In this document: positions 53,063-62,514 of the stretch, piece by piece
Position numbering within the stretch: position 1 is the stretch's first letter
Layout of the letters: each line of letters starts with the position of its first letter
Assembly: GCF_014641195.1 (NCBI RefSeq)
Contig: NZ_BMHQ01000010.1
Span: forward strand, 100,943 to 164,942
Direction of reading: 5' to 3'
Length of the DNA: 64,000 bases
Origin: Marinithermofilum abyssi
GTDB taxonomy: Bacteria > Bacillota > Bacilli > Thermoactinomycetales > DSM-45169
Notes under the pieces: model-generated
Seen by the model: the letters and a program-made list of their open reading frames with translations, nothing else
Told to the model about the DNA's origin: nothing
Databases searched by the model: none
Translations under genes and position numbers: made by a program

Positions 53063-54004
53063 ATGCTGAAAATCTACAATACGGATAGTCAAGGAAAGCT
53101 GCAGGAAATCCCTGCATTTGAAAAAGGATGCTGGGTGAATCTCATCCGACCGTCCGAACAAGAAATTCGACAAGTCGTCCAACAATTAAACATCAACACG
53201 AATTTCATTCGGGACGCACTGGACGAGGAGGAACGATCCCATATTGAAAAAGAGGAGAATCAAATACTCATCATCGTGGACATTCCCGTAGTGAATCAGG
53301 ACGAGGACAGGCAAGTAGAAACCTATGATACCTTACCGCTCGGCATGATTATCACAGAAAACGCTTTTATCACGGTCTGTTTGAGGGAGAACCCCATCTT
53401 GGAGCGATTTGCTTCCCAAGAGGTAAGGCAATTTTTTACTTATAAAAAAACCCGCTTCGTATTGCAGATACTGTATGTCATCGCTACTTATTATCTCGAC
53501 TACTTGAAGAGGATTAATCGAACAACGGATCAGATCGAAAAGGAGCTTCATCAGTCGTTGAAAAACCAAGAGTTGTTCTCCTTGCTCGCTTTGGAAAAAA
53601 GCCTTGTGTATTTTACGACGTCCCTTAAAGCCAACAATCTAATGACACAAAAATTGCTCAAGGGCCCATACATGAAAATGTATCCGGATGATCAGGACTT
53701 GCTGGAAGATGTCATCATCGAGAATAAGCAAGCCATTGAAATGGCCGAAATCTATAGCACGATTCTCAGCGGGATGATGGATGCTTTTGCTTCGGTAATT
53801 TCCAACAATCTCAACAATGTGATGAAGGTGTTAACCTCGATTACCATCATTTTATCCGTGCCCATTATGGTGGCGAGTTTATATGGAATGAATGTTTCGT
53901 TGCCGGGACAAGACTATCCCCATGCATTCACCATCATCATGCTGGTTTCCTTGGTTCTTTCAAGCTTGACAGCCATCATCTTTTGGAAAAAGAGGTACTT
54001 TTAA
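53063..54004 (+). CDS. corA: CorA family magnesium transporter
   Basis: A 313-residue divalent-cation channel of the CorA family. A long cytoplasmic N-terminal region (HIEKEENQILIIVDIPVVNQ) leads to two C-terminal membrane segments, the first followed by the selectivity signature YGMN (IMVASLYGMNVSLPG). The C-terminus is the basic FWKKRYF. It has a TTTGAGGTGATGAC ribosome-binding region and stands alone; a terminator lies between it and the convergent dehydratase gene. Confidence 0.95.
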   Translation: MLKIYNTDSQGKLQEIPAFEKGCWVNLIRPSEQEIRQVVQQLNINTNFIRDALDEEERSHIEKEENQILIIVDIPVVNQDEDRQVETYDTLPLGMIITENAFITVCLRENPILERFASQEVRQFFTYKKTRFVLQILYVIATYYLDYLKRINRTTDQIEKELHQSLKNQELFSLLALEKSLVYFTTSLKANNLMTQKLLKGPYMKMYPDDQDLLEDVIIENKQAIEMAEIYSTILSGMMDAFASVISNNLNNVMKVLTSITIILSVPIMVASLYGMNVSLPGQDYPHAFTIIMLVSLVLSSLTAIIFWKKRYF

Positions 54005-54035
54005 TCGGATGATTCATCCGCAAAGGAATCCATAA

Positions 54036-54075
54036 AAAAGGAACCCGTCCTCTATGAGCAAGCACGGGTTACCTC
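54036..54075 (-). terminator. terminator of the threonine dehydratase-like gene
   Basis: On the minus strand GTAACCCGTGC and GACGGGTTCC form the stem, followed by TTTTTT (54041-54036). It lies just beyond the stop at 54092. Confidence 0.75.
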
Positions 54076-54091
54076 TCGTACCACCTTTGTA

Positions 54092-55057
54092 TTAAACGGA
54101 AAACAGTTCTCCCAGCAGAGCAGGGTCCACATTGCCGCCGCTTACGATGATCCCGATCCGGCGAACCTGTGGCGGGAGCTTTCCGTTCAGCAGGGCAGCC
54201 AGAGGGACTGCGCTGGAAGGTTCGATCACGATTTTTAACCGGGTGAAGGCAAATTGGAGCGCTTCTTTGATTTCTGCTTCCGATACCGTGACGATGTCTT
54301 CCACGGTATGTTGCATGATGGCAAAGGGGATCTCCCCGATCATAGGCACGCGCAATCCGTCGGCAATCGTATCGGGAGGTGTGATGGCGGTACGTTGCCC
54401 GCTGTGCAGGGATTGTCGGGCATCATCGGCTTGATCGGGCTCTACTCCAAAAACCCGACACGAAGGTCGCTGTCCTTTGACAGCGAGAGCGGTTCCGGAG
54501 AGGAGGCCGCCGCCGCCGATGGGAGCAATAGCTGCATCCAAATCCGAAATCTCCTCCAACAGTTCCCAGGCTGCTGTCCCTGCTCCGGCGATGATACGAG
54601 GGTCATCAAAAGGGGGAATCAACGTTTTTCCTTCCCGTGCGGCGATATTCCGGGCGATTTGTTCCCGGTCTTCGGTCAGTCGGTCATAAACAACGATTTC
54701 CGCACCATAATCCCGGGTGGCTGCGGCTTTCACTCGGGGTGCATCTTGGGGCATGCAGATGGTGGCCGGGATGTTCAGCAATGATGCGGCCAAGGCAACA
54801 GCTTGGGCGTGGTTACCGGACGAAAAAGCGACCACTCCCCGTTGTTTCGCCTCAGGTGACAGTTGAGCCAGGGTGTTGTATGCGCCACGAAATTTGAAGG
54901 CGCCCCCGCGCTGGAAGTTTTCGCATTTGAGGAAAACGTCGCGTCCGGAAAGACGGTTCAATGTCCGGGAAGTCATGACTGGTGTGGTATGGACAACCGG
55001 GCGTAAGCGTTCCATTGCATGTTGGATGTCATAAAAAGAGACCGGCAATTGGTGCAT
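54092..55057 (-). CDS. threonine/serine dehydratase-like PLP enzyme
   Basis: A 321-residue fold-type II PLP enzyme that probably deaminates threonine or serine. The PLP Lys is in ENFQRGGAFKFRGAYNTLAQ, the substrate loop is VAFSSGNHAQAVALAASLL, and the phosphate-binding glycine loop is PIGGGGLLSGTALAVKG. There is no C-terminal ACT domain, so it is the catabolic (TdcB-like) or serine racemase/hydroxyaspartate lyase type rather than biosynthetic IlvA. ATG 55057 has AGAAAGG eight bases upstream. It is divergent from an amino-acid permease that may import its substrate. Confidence 0.9.
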   Translation of the reverse strand: MHQLPVSFYDIQHAMERLRPVVHTTPVMTSRTLNRLSGRDVFLKCENFQRGGAFKFRGAYNTLAQLSPEAKQRGVVAFSSGNHAQAVALAASLLNIPATICMPQDAPRVKAAATRDYGAEIVVYDRLTEDREQIARNIAAREGKTLIPPFDDPRIIAGAGTAAWELLEEISDLDAAIAPIGGGGLLSGTALAVKGQRPSCRVFGVEPDQADDARQSLHSGQRTAITPPDTIADGLRVPMIGEIPFAIMQHTVEDIVTVSEAEIKEALQFAFTRLKIVIEPSSAVPLAALLNGKLPPQVRRIGIIVSGGNVDPALLGELFSV

Positions 55058-55234
55058 GAGATTCATCCTTTCTTTTAACCTAACTGAATTATCCCAAAAG
55101 GCAGCCATTTTTACCAACTCATTTATGAAAAGAGCGTCGATCCCATTGGATTGACTGTGTTAGAAGAGAAGCCCATTCGGCTTTCTTTTTTTGTCAAATG
55201 AATGTGCGTTTTGGAAAAGAAGAAAAAAATAGAA

Positions 55235-55265
55235 TGGACAAATAGTTGTATTATTGCGTTATAAT
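55235..55265 (+). promoter_or_regulatory. promoter of the amino-acid permease gene
   Basis: TGGACA (55235-55240) and a perfect TATAAT (55260-55265) with a long 19-base spacer. Confidence 0.5.
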
Positions 55266-55316
55266 CAAAATAGACAAATTATTCGCGAAATAGGGGGCTA
55301 TAAGGAGGAGGTTACC

Positions 55317-56711
55317 TTGAAGGAAAAACAGGTTGAGTTGAAAAGAGATTTAAAAATCCGACATTTGATGATGATCGCTTATGGCGGGACAATTGGTGCT
55401 GGACTTTTCGTCGGTAGTGGATCCATGATTCATGCTGTGGGTCCTGCCTCCGTTCTCTCCTATCTTATGGCGGGAATCCTTGTTGTACTGGTGATGCGTA
55501 TGCTTGGTGAAATGGCCGCCGTTCATCCATCGGTGGGTTCCTTTTCGGAATACGCTCGGCTTGCGTTGGGCAATTGGGCGGGTTTTTCAGTCGGTTGGCT
55601 GTACTGGTATTTTTGGGTGATAGCCGTATCGGCTCAAACCATAGCGGCGGCGAGAATATTGAAGACTTGGTTTCCGAGCGTTCCGCTCTGGGGAATCAGT
55701 TTGGGAATTATCCTCCTTCTTATACTGACGAACGCTGCATCCGTACGATTTTTCGGGAGATTCCAGTATTGGGTTTCAATGATAAAAGTAACCGCGATTA
55801 TTCTATTTATTCTAGCGGGCTTGGTATTTGTGTTTGGGTGGTGGCCCGGAACAGAGCTCAGCTTTGTTAACCTTACCGCTCACGGGGGATTTGCCCCAAA
55901 TGGGCTGACGGTCATCTTTCAAGGGGCCATTATTGCGATTTTTTCCTTTGTCGGTGTAGAAATTGTCACCATCGCCTCGGCTGAATCAAAAACGATGGCA
56001 CGGACCGTGGCCAAGACCACCAACACCGTGACTTGGTGGGTATTGTTCTTTTACATCGGTTCCATTTTTCTGGTGGTCACCATCCTTCCCTGGAATGACG
56101 GAGCCGTGCTAAAAAGTCCTTACGTCAGCGTACTGAAGGAGCTGGGGATTCCAGAGGGGGCCCTAATCATGAACGGGATCGTCTTAACGGCTTTGGTCAG
56201 CGGTTCCAACTCCGGATTATACGCTTCATCCCGGATGTTATACGCTCTGGCGAAATACGGGGATGCACCCGCTTGGTGTCTCTCCCTCACCCGCCGGGGT
56301 GTACCGTTCTCATCTGTCTTGGCGGGTGCATTTGCCGCTTTTCTCTCCGTTGTTTCGTCCTATGTTTCTCCGGATCAAGTGTTTTTGTTTCTCGTCCATT
56401 CCTCCGGAGCGATCGCGCTGTTTATCTATCTGTTGATCTCCATTTCACAGCTGCGTATGAGGGGGATCCTGGAGCGGGAAAACCCGAGACGGTTAAAGGT
56501 TCGCGTCTGGGGTTTTCCCTATGTTACTTATGCAATGATCGTGCTCATGATTGTCGTGATCAGTTCCATGCTCGTCATGCCTGATATGAGGATTCAGTTG
56601 ATATTGGGCTTTGTCACTTGGGCGGCCGTTTTAGCTGTATACGGTATTCGATTGCTTCTGTACCGAAAGATGCAAAAGAAAAGGTCGTTGTTGCCTTCCG
56701 ATATGCGATAA
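55317..56711 (+). CDS. APC family amino-acid permease
   Basis: A 464-residue transporter with twelve membrane segments. The amino-acid permease signature is visible in KIRHLMMIAYGGTIGAGLFV and GILVVLVMRMLGEMAAVHPS with GSFSEYARLALG. The GabP/ProY/AnsP group is closest by eye; the substrate is not determinable. TTG at 55317 follows AAGGAGGAG (55302-55310), whereas the frame opens upstream at 55254 inside the promoter. It is divergent from the threonine dehydratase-like gene. Confidence 0.93.
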   Translation: MKEKQVELKRDLKIRHLMMIAYGGTIGAGLFVGSGSMIHAVGPASVLSYLMAGILVVLVMRMLGEMAAVHPSVGSFSEYARLALGNWAGFSVGWLYWYFWVIAVSAQTIAAARILKTWFPSVPLWGISLGIILLLILTNAASVRFFGRFQYWVSMIKVTAIILFILAGLVFVFGWWPGTELSFVNLTAHGGFAPNGLTVIFQGAIIAIFSFVGVEIVTIASAESKTMARTVAKTTNTVTWWVLFFYIGSIFLVVTILPWNDGAVLKSPYVSVLKELGIPEGALIMNGIVLTALVSGSNSGLYASSRMLYALAKYGDAPAWCLSLTRRGVPFSSVLAGAFAAFLSVVSSYVSPDQVFLFLVHSSGAIALFIYLLISISQLRMRGILERENPRRLKVRVWGFPYVTYAMIVLMIVVISSMLVMPDMRIQLILGFVTWAAVLAVYGIRLLLYRKMQKKRSLLPSDMR

Positions 56712-56746
56712 GTCTGTATGATCTCCATCCGAATCAAATGGACTGA

Positions 56747-56768
56747 AAGTCGCTTATGGGCGGCTTTT
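56747..56768 (+). terminator. terminator of the permease gene
   Basis: AAGTCGC/GCGGCTT stem (one T-G pair) with TTATGG loop and a run of T. Confidence 0.8.
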
Positions 56769-56844
56769 TTTATAGATGAATATATTTAATAAAATTCAGA
56801 AATATTATAAAATATTAACCAACCCTATCGGGAGGATGTGAGTC

Positions 56845-58185
56845 TTGTTGCAAAAGAAAAAATGGATGTTCTTGCTCATCGTTGCTGTGATGATGCTTTC
56901 CCTTGCGATTCCCTTTCCCTCGGGACGGGCGGGAGCCGCCTTGTTGCCGCAGGTGGACCCTCTTCTCAAACAACCGGAACAATTGGACCGGGTGGCCGAT
57001 CTGAATCAACTTTCGGCAGTGGTAACCTATCGGGAACAGCCGGATGTATCGGATCTCGACTTATTGCATTCCCTCGGTTTAAAAACAAGAGCCTTCAAAC
57101 ATTTACCGATGGTTGCCGTTCAGGGTTCGCTGACCTCCCTGGAAAAACTCTTCCACCGAAGTGAAGTGCAATCCGTTTATTACGACAAATCCTTGCGGTA
57201 CTTTTTAAAAGAGAGTGTCCCTTATATCGGAGCGAATCGGGTTTGGTCCGACTTGGGCTATTCTGGGAAAGGCGTGACGGTGGCGGTGGTGGATTCGGGG
57301 ATCGACGGCCTTCATCCGGATCTGGCTATGGGAGATAAAACGATTCAAAATGTGAAAATGGTGTTGGGTAATTCCCTGTTCGGGGGCGACTCGATCTATC
57401 TGGAGAATGTGTCTAACACGGATACGACCAGCGGCCATGGCACCCACGTGGCAGGAATTATCGCCGGTTCGGGTAAAGCGGGCGGCGGCACCTACAAGGG
57501 AGTGGCTCCCGGTGCCAAGCTGATCGGTATCGGAACCGGAGAAGGGATCTCCATCTTGTGGGCTTTGGAAGCTTTTGATTATGTATTGGACAAGCGTAAA
57601 GAATACGATATCCGCGTGGTCAGCAACAGCTGGGGTACCACCGGTCCCTATGACCCCAACGACCCGATCAATGTCGCCAGCAAAAAGCTGCATGATGCCG
57701 GTATGGTGGTTACTTTTGCCGCCGGCAATGAAGGGCCCGACAACAACACGCTCAATCCGTATTCCGTTGCTCCCTGGGTGATTGGGGTAGCCGCGGGCAC
57801 AAAAGACGGGAAATTGGCGGACTTCTCTTCCCGCGGGATTCCGGGAGATCCGCTGGTTCATCCGACGATTACGGCACCCGGTCAGGACATCGTTTCCACC
57901 AAATCCTCTACTGGTTTGGTGCTGAATACGTTGGGGACGGTGAAGGACATCCAATCGATCGAGCCGCAAAACCTACCGTATTACACGACTGCCAGCGGCA
58001 CCAGTATGGCGACTCCTCATATCTCCGGGGTGGTGGCGCTCATGCTGGAAGCTAATCCGTCGCTGACACCGGATCAAGTAAAAAACATCCTGGAGAACAC
58101 TGCTCGACCGATGAGCGGTTATGGAAGGCACCAGGTTGGTGCGGGCTATGTAGATGCATACCAAGCGGTGCAAGCAGCGAAGTGA
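56845..58185 (+). CDS. secreted subtilisin-like serine protease (S8)
   Basis: A 446-residue preproprotease. Residues 1-31 are a signal peptide (FLLIVAVMMLSLAIPFPSG). A propeptide of the inhibitor I9 type follows (LSAVVTYREQPDVSD to VQSVYYDKSLRYF). The catalytic domain has Asp150 in VTVAVVDSGIDG, His198 in TSGHGTHVAGII, Asn295 in TFAAGNEGPDN and Ser387 in TASGTSMATPHISG, so all catalytic residues are present. The TTG start at 56845 follows GGGAGGATGTGAG. It is probably a thermophile-type extracellular protease and is monocistronic. Confidence 0.95.
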   Translation: MLQKKKWMFLLIVAVMMLSLAIPFPSGRAGAALLPQVDPLLKQPEQLDRVADLNQLSAVVTYREQPDVSDLDLLHSLGLKTRAFKHLPMVAVQGSLTSLEKLFHRSEVQSVYYDKSLRYFLKESVPYIGANRVWSDLGYSGKGVTVAVVDSGIDGLHPDLAMGDKTIQNVKMVLGNSLFGGDSIYLENVSNTDTTSGHGTHVAGIIAGSGKAGGGTYKGVAPGAKLIGIGTGEGISILWALEAFDYVLDKRKEYDIRVVSNSWGTTGPYDPNDPINVASKKLHDAGMVVTFAAGNEGPDNNTLNPYSVAPWVIGVAAGTKDGKLADFSSRGIPGDPLVHPTITAPGQDIVSTKSSTGLVLNTLGTVKDIQSIEPQNLPYYTTASGTSMATPHISGVVALMLEANPSLTPDQVKNILENTARPMSGYGRHQVGAGYVDAYQAVQAAK

Positions 58186-58354
58186 CTAAGGCTTAACCAC
58201 ATTCTAGGGATGATGACTATTCGGCAGGCAAGATCCAGATATTCCAGCAAGGCGTTTTCGTCTTGGTTTGGGGTATTTTGGGTCTTTTTTCATTAGAGTA
58301 AGGAGGGTTTCCGATAAAGAGGCTTTTTGTGTCGGATAACCATGGCCATTATAA

Positions 58355-58378
58355 ATGCGCCTCAGGCAAGAGGCGCAT
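58355..58378 (-). terminator. terminator of the DedA gene
   Basis: ATGCGCCTC/GAGGCGCAT perfect 9-bp stem just beyond the minus-strand stop at 58384, followed on that strand by TTATAATGG. Confidence 0.75.
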
Positions 58379-58383
58379 CGGCA

Positions 58384-58977
58384 TCACTGTTTGTGTGACA
58401 AAGGCTTGCTCTTTCGTTTTTTGTTGATGAAATAGAACACGGCGATTCCAACGGCCAGCAAGATGAACCCGACTGTTCCCAGTTGTTTGGCTTTTTCAAA
58501 AAAAGCTTGAACTTCGGCGAGATTTCCCGTTTTCCCCATGAACAGCAAAAATGCGTTCCATGGAAACACCCCGAGAAAGGTCAAGCCGATAAAACGCCAG
58601 GGGTGAATCCGGCTCAGCCCGGAAATATAGGAGATATAGTTGCCGATTCCGAAGGGGCGGGACAAAACAATGCTCCATTCTCCGTACTTCTGGAACAAGT
58701 GCTGTCCTTTTTCGATTTGTTGGGTTTTCAGCTTGCGTTTGGCGATATGCTCTAGCCGATAACCGATGTAGTAGGGGATTAAGGTGAAAAGGGTATAGAC
58801 CAAGCTGACCGAGAGGGTGATCTTGATCCAGTCCACCGTTCCCGGTTTCAGCAGATACCCGTAGATCACGACGACCATAGCGCCGGGAAAAGGGAGGGAT
58901 GAAGCTTCCACGGCGGTGGCTGCGAGAAGGCCGGGCAGTCCCCATTCTTTCAGCACTTCCAAAATGGTTTGAATCAT
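58384..58977 (-). CDS. DedA family membrane protein
   Basis: A 197-residue SNARE-associated/DedA protein with four to six hydrophobic segments. The family motif appears as LPFPGAMVVVIYGYLLKPG near residue 28 and LSRPFGIGNYISYISGLSRI near residue 107. DedA proteins are proposed lipid flippases (undecaprenyl phosphate or phosphatidylethanolamine); the specific substrate is unknown. The start is uncertain: ATG 58977 is 12 bases after GGGAGAAG, and a GTG four codons earlier is possible. Confidence 0.9.
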   Translation of the reverse strand: MIQTILEVLKEWGLPGLLAATAVEASSLPFPGAMVVVIYGYLLKPGTVDWIKITLSVSLVYTLFTLIPYYIGYRLEHIAKRKLKTQQIEKGQHLFQKYGEWSIVLSRPFGIGNYISYISGLSRIHPWRFIGLTFLGVFPWNAFLLFMGKTGNLAEVQAFFEKAKQLGTVGFILLAVGIAVFYFINKKRKSKPLSHKQ

Positions 58978-59200
58978 GGCGGTGTTCACTTCTCCCATAT
59001 GAAAACAAGGCAAATCCTTGTCGGATGATAGTAACTTACGAAGTCGACAGCGTATCTTCCATCTAATCGTTGCCGCAAAAATGTTTATCTCATGCTTCTG
59101 ATTATATGATTGTTAGCGGGTGGAAAGCAAAGGGAAACACAAAATCGACAAAAAAAGTTAGATGAAATAATTATAAATATTTTCCTGTCGGGTCCTTGTC
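58978..59200. other. divergent intergenic region between dedA and guaA
   Basis: AT-rich sequence with no gene. It holds the dedA upstream region on the minus strand and precedes the guaA promoter. Confidence 0.4.
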
Positions 59201-59201
59201 C

Positions 59202-59230
59202 TTGACCTCCCCCACCCTGCTTGGTATGAT
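59202..59230 (+). promoter_or_regulatory. sigma-A promoter of the guaA-pbuG operon
   Basis: TTGACC (59202-59207), 17-base spacer, TATGAT (59225-59230), about 50 bases before the riboswitch aptamer. Confidence 0.85.
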
Positions 59231-59282
59231 CTTGATATGATTGAGCGAGTCCAACCCAATACGTAGGATAAGATCGGTAGAT

Positions 59283-59358
59283 CTGTCTCGTATATATTCA
59301 GGAATACGGCCTGAACGTTTCTACCCGGCCACCGTAAATGGCTGGACTACGAGTATAT
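59283..59358 (+). promoter_or_regulatory. guanine riboswitch aptamer
   Basis: The purine aptamer is clear. P1 pairs CTCGTA (59287) with TACGAG (59348). P2 pairs TTCAGG with CCTGAA around AATACGG. P3 pairs CCGGCC with GGCTGG around ACCGTAAAT, the loops able to form the kissing contact. The core CGTTTCTACC is conserved. The specificity base is C (GGACTACGAG), giving guanine rather than adenine recognition. Confidence 0.95.
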
Positions 59359-59411
59359 GGGTCACCGGTGCCTTTCTTTGTGTTCTTTTTGCGCGGAGCA
59401 GAGGAACGGCG

Positions 59412-59465
59412 GACCGGAGTCTTGTATCGTCGGGTAGAGACGATGCAAGGTGGCCGGTCTTTTTA
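59412..59465 (+). terminator. riboswitch-controlled terminator before guaA
   Basis: GACCGG...CCGGTC outer stem and CTTGTATCGTC/GACGATGCAAG inner stem, followed by TTTTT. It is the expression platform of the guanine riboswitch, so guanine is expected to cause premature termination. Confidence 0.9.
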
Positions 59466-59506
59466 ATATCAATCAACTATTCCTGAATAGAAAGTAGGGG
59501 TCTTCG

Positions 59507-61045
59507 ATGGACAAACCGATGGAACGCGTTGTCGTATTGGATTTCGGCGGACAGTATAACCAACTTATCGCCCGCCGGGTACGGGATCTGGGAGTATTCA
59601 GCGAATTGATTCCCTATTACACCAGTGCGGAGAAGCTGAAGGAAATGAACCCGAAAGGGATTATCTTTTCCGGAGGTCCCGCCAGTGTATACGGACCGGA
59701 CTCCCCGAAATGCGATCCTGCGATCTTCGATTTGGGAATTCCGATTTTCGGTATTTGTTACGGCATGCAGCTGATTTCCGCTCACTTTGGTGCGGAAGTC
59801 AAACGGGCAAATAAGCGGGAGTACGGCAAGGCCGCTCTGCAGATCGTATCCGATTCCCCGCTGTTTCAAGGCTTGAGCCCTTCTCAGCTGGTATGGATGA
59901 GCCACAGCGATGTCGTCATAGCTCCGCCGGAAGGGTTCCAGGTGGACGGAAAAACCCATTCCGCGCCAGTGGCAGCGATGAGTGATCCGGTACGCAAAAT
60001 ATATGCAGTGCAGTTCCACCCGGAAGTACGCCACACAGAGAATGGCAATGAAATGATTCGGCGCTTCCTTTATGACGTGTGCAGCTGCAGCGGGGACTGG
60101 AGCATGGAAACCTTTATCGACGACACGGTCAACGAATTGCGGGAAAAAATCGGCGATAAAAAAGTATTGTGCGCATTGAGCGGCGGTGTGGATTCCTCTG
60201 TGGTGGCGGCGTTGATCCATCGGGCCATCGGTGACCAGTTGACCTGTGTGTTTGTGGATCACGGTTTGCTGCGAAAAGGGGAAGCGGACAGTGTGATGCG
60301 CACCTTCGCCGACCATTTCCAAATGAACGTGGTCAAAGTCGATGCCCAGGAGCGTTTTTTGAGCAAGCTGGCCGGTGTATCGGATCCGGAACAAAAACGG
60401 AAAATCATCGGCAATGAGTTTATCCGCGTGTTTGAAGAAACGATGGAGGAAATCGGTCATCACGATTTCCTCGGTCAAGGAACGTTGTACACCGATATCG
60501 TGGAATCCGGTACGGAAACCGCGCAAACGATCAAATCCCACCACAATGTAGGCGGTTTGCCCGAGGATATGAAAATGGACCTGGTAGAACCGGTCAACAC
60601 CTTGTTTAAAGACGAGGTGCGCAAAGTCGGTGAAGAACTGGGGTTGCCCAAAGAGATTGTGTGGCGGCAGCCTTTCCCAGGACCGGGACTCGGTATTCGG
60701 GTGATCGGGGAAGTAACCAAGGAAAAGCTGGAGATTGTTCGGGAGTCCGACGCAATCTTGCGGGATGAAATCCAGAAAGCGGGTCTGGATCAGGAGATCT
60801 GGCAGTATTTCACGGCTTTGCCGGATTTCAAAAGCGTCGGCGTCATGGGAGATGCCCGTACCTATGCGTACACCGTGGGCATTCGTGCCGTCACATCCAT
60901 CGACGGCATGACAGCGGACTGGGCACGCATTCCTTATGATGTACTCGAAAAAATCTCCAACCGGATCATCAATGAAGTGGATGGCGTCAACCGGGTTGTT
61001 TACGACATTACCTCCAAGCCGCCGGCTACGATTGAGTGGGAATAA
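59507..61045 (+). CDS. guaA: GMP synthase (glutamine-hydrolysing)
   Basis: Aminates XMP to GMP. The 512-residue protein has the class I glutamine amidotransferase domain with nucleophile Cys in [12 protein letters not shown] and His/Glu in [14 protein letters not shown]. The ATP pyrophosphatase PP-loop [20 protein letters not shown] is near residue 226, and the C-terminal dimerisation domain ends [11 protein letters not shown]. It is controlled by the guanine riboswitch and followed 26 bases later by a purine permease. Confidence 0.98.
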   Translation: MDKPMERVVVLDFGGQYNQLIARRVRDLGVFSELIPYYTSAEKLKEMNPKGIIFSGGPASVYGPDSPKCDPAIFDLGIPIFGICYGMQLISAHFGAEVKRANKREYGKAALQIVSDSPLFQGLSPSQLVWMSHSDVVIAPPEGFQVDGKTHSAPVAAMSDPVRKIYAVQFHPEVRHTENGNEMIRRFLYDVCSCSGDWSMETFIDDTVNELREKIGDKKVLCALSGGVDSSVVAALIHRAIGDQLTCVFVDHGLLRKGEADSVMRTFADHFQMNVVKVDAQERFLSKLAGVSDPEQKRKIIGNEFIRVFEETMEEIGHHDFLGQGTLYTDIVESGTETAQTIKSHHNVGGLPEDMKMDLVEPVNTLFKDEVRKVGEELGLPKEIVWRQPFPGPGLGIRVIGEVTKEKLEIVRESDAILRDEIQKAGLDQEIWQYFTALPDFKSVGVMGDARTYAYTVGIRAVTSIDGMTADWARIPYDVLEKISNRIINEVDGVNRVVYDITSKPPATIEWE

Positions 61046-61071
61046 CCACCGATTGAAAGGGGCAACTGCAC

Positions 61072-62400
61072 ATGGAGCAGGCTGAAAACAAACTGACCCG
61101 TTTTTTCCGGCTGGCAGAACATCAAACGAATTGGAAAACGGAAGTGCTGGCAGGAACGACCACTTTCCTGACGATGGCCTATGTATTGCTGGTCAATCCT
61201 TATTTATTAGGGAAAGAAGCGGGGATGGATTTCGGTGCCGTCTTTGTAGCGACGGCACTCGCCTCCGCTTTGGGTACCTTGATCATGGGCTTGTTCGCCA
61301 ACTATCCCATCGCTTTGGCACCGGGGATGGGATTGACTGCCTACTTTACCTATAGCGTGGTGCTGGGAATGGGCATTCCCTGGCAGACTGCCTTGGGTGC
61401 GGTGTTTATTTCGGGTGTGGTTTTCCTGATCCTGACTGCCACCCGTTTACGGGAGCAAATCATTAACGCCATTCCGATCGGTTTGAAGCATGCCGTATCG
61501 GCGGGGATCGGCCTTTTTATCTGTTTTATCGGGCTAAAAAATGCAGAGATCGTCGTTGCTAACAAAGAGACCTTTGTATCATTGAATCCCAATCTGAACA
61601 AACCGGAAGAGTTGCTGACCCTTTTCGGGCTGGTATTTACCCTGCTTCTCATGATCCGCAAGGTCAAAGGGGCTGTCTTTCTGGGTATGTTGGGGACAGC
61701 AGCATTGGGTATGGCGACAGGTGTTGTCGATATACCCAGCCGGATTTTCGCCATGCCTCCCAGCATGGCTCCCACATGGATGAAAATGGATGTTATGGCT
61801 GCGTTGGATATGGGCTTTTTCGCCATCGTGTTTGCTTTCCTGTTTGTGGATCTCTTTGATACGGCGGGGACGTTGGTGGCTGTAGCCAATCAAGCGGGCT
61901 TGATGAAAAACAACAGGCTGCCCCGAGCGGGCAAAGCGCTGGCTGCGGATTCCGTAGCCACGATTGCCGGTGCATCGATGGGAACGTCCACTGTGACCTC
62001 TTACATCGAATCTTCCGCGGGGGTGGCTTCCGGCGGGCGGACCGGGTTGACCGCCGTAACGGCTGGCGTGTTGTTCCTGTTGTCCGTCTTCTGCTTTCCG
62101 TTGATCGAAGCTTTTGCTTCGGTGGCGGCCATCACCTCTCCGGCGCTGATTATTGTGGGTGCCTTAATGGCTTCCAGCCTCAAACAAATTGACTGGCAGG
62201 ATTTGTCCGAAGCAGTCCCCACCTTCTTAACTGTAGTGATGATGCCCCTTTCCTTCAGCATTGCCACCGGAATTGCCATTGGCTTCATCTTGTATCCCTT
62301 GGTAAAGGTATTTGCCGGCAAATGGCGGGCAGTTCATCCCATCCTTTATATTTTGGCCGTTATCTTTACTCTTCGCTTTGCTTTTTTGGGCGGTATCTGA
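61072..62400 (+). CDS. pbuG: guanine/hypoxanthine permease (NCS2/AzgA-like)
   Basis: A 442-residue purine-base transporter with about 12-14 membrane segments. Signatures include WKTEVLAGTTTFLTMAYVLL with NPYLLGKEAG, APGMGLTAYFTYSVVLGMGI and FLFVDLFDTAGTLVAVANQA. These match PbuG of Bacillus. Sharing the guanine riboswitch with guaA makes sense: both supply guanine nucleotides and shut off when guanine is plentiful. GAAAGGGG precedes the ATG. Confidence 0.95.
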   Translation: MEQAENKLTRFFRLAEHQTNWKTEVLAGTTTFLTMAYVLLVNPYLLGKEAGMDFGAVFVATALASALGTLIMGLFANYPIALAPGMGLTAYFTYSVVLGMGIPWQTALGAVFISGVVFLILTATRLREQIINAIPIGLKHAVSAGIGLFICFIGLKNAEIVVANKETFVSLNPNLNKPEELLTLFGLVFTLLLMIRKVKGAVFLGMLGTAALGMATGVVDIPSRIFAMPPSMAPTWMKMDVMAALDMGFFAIVFAFLFVDLFDTAGTLVAVANQAGLMKNNRLPRAGKALAADSVATIAGASMGTSTVTSYIESSAGVASGGRTGLTAVTAGVLFLLSVFCFPLIEAFASVAAITSPALIIVGALMASSLKQIDWQDLSEAVPTFLTVVMMPLSFSIATGIAIGFILYPLVKVFAGKWRAVHPILYILAVIFTLRFAFLGGI

Positions 62401-62411
62401 GGATTATACGG

Positions 62412-62446
62412 ACCGGGCTTCATCTTGGAGCCCGGTTTTTCTTTTT
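62412..62446 (+). terminator. terminator of guaA-pbuG
   Basis: ACCGGGCT/AGCCCGGT with a nine-base loop and TTTTTCTTTTT. Confidence 0.93.
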
Positions 62447-62514
62447 CAACACAAGAATGAACTGCCATCCCTTCATCCACACTATCGATAAGATGAAAAA
62501 TCGGGGTGGTTGGT

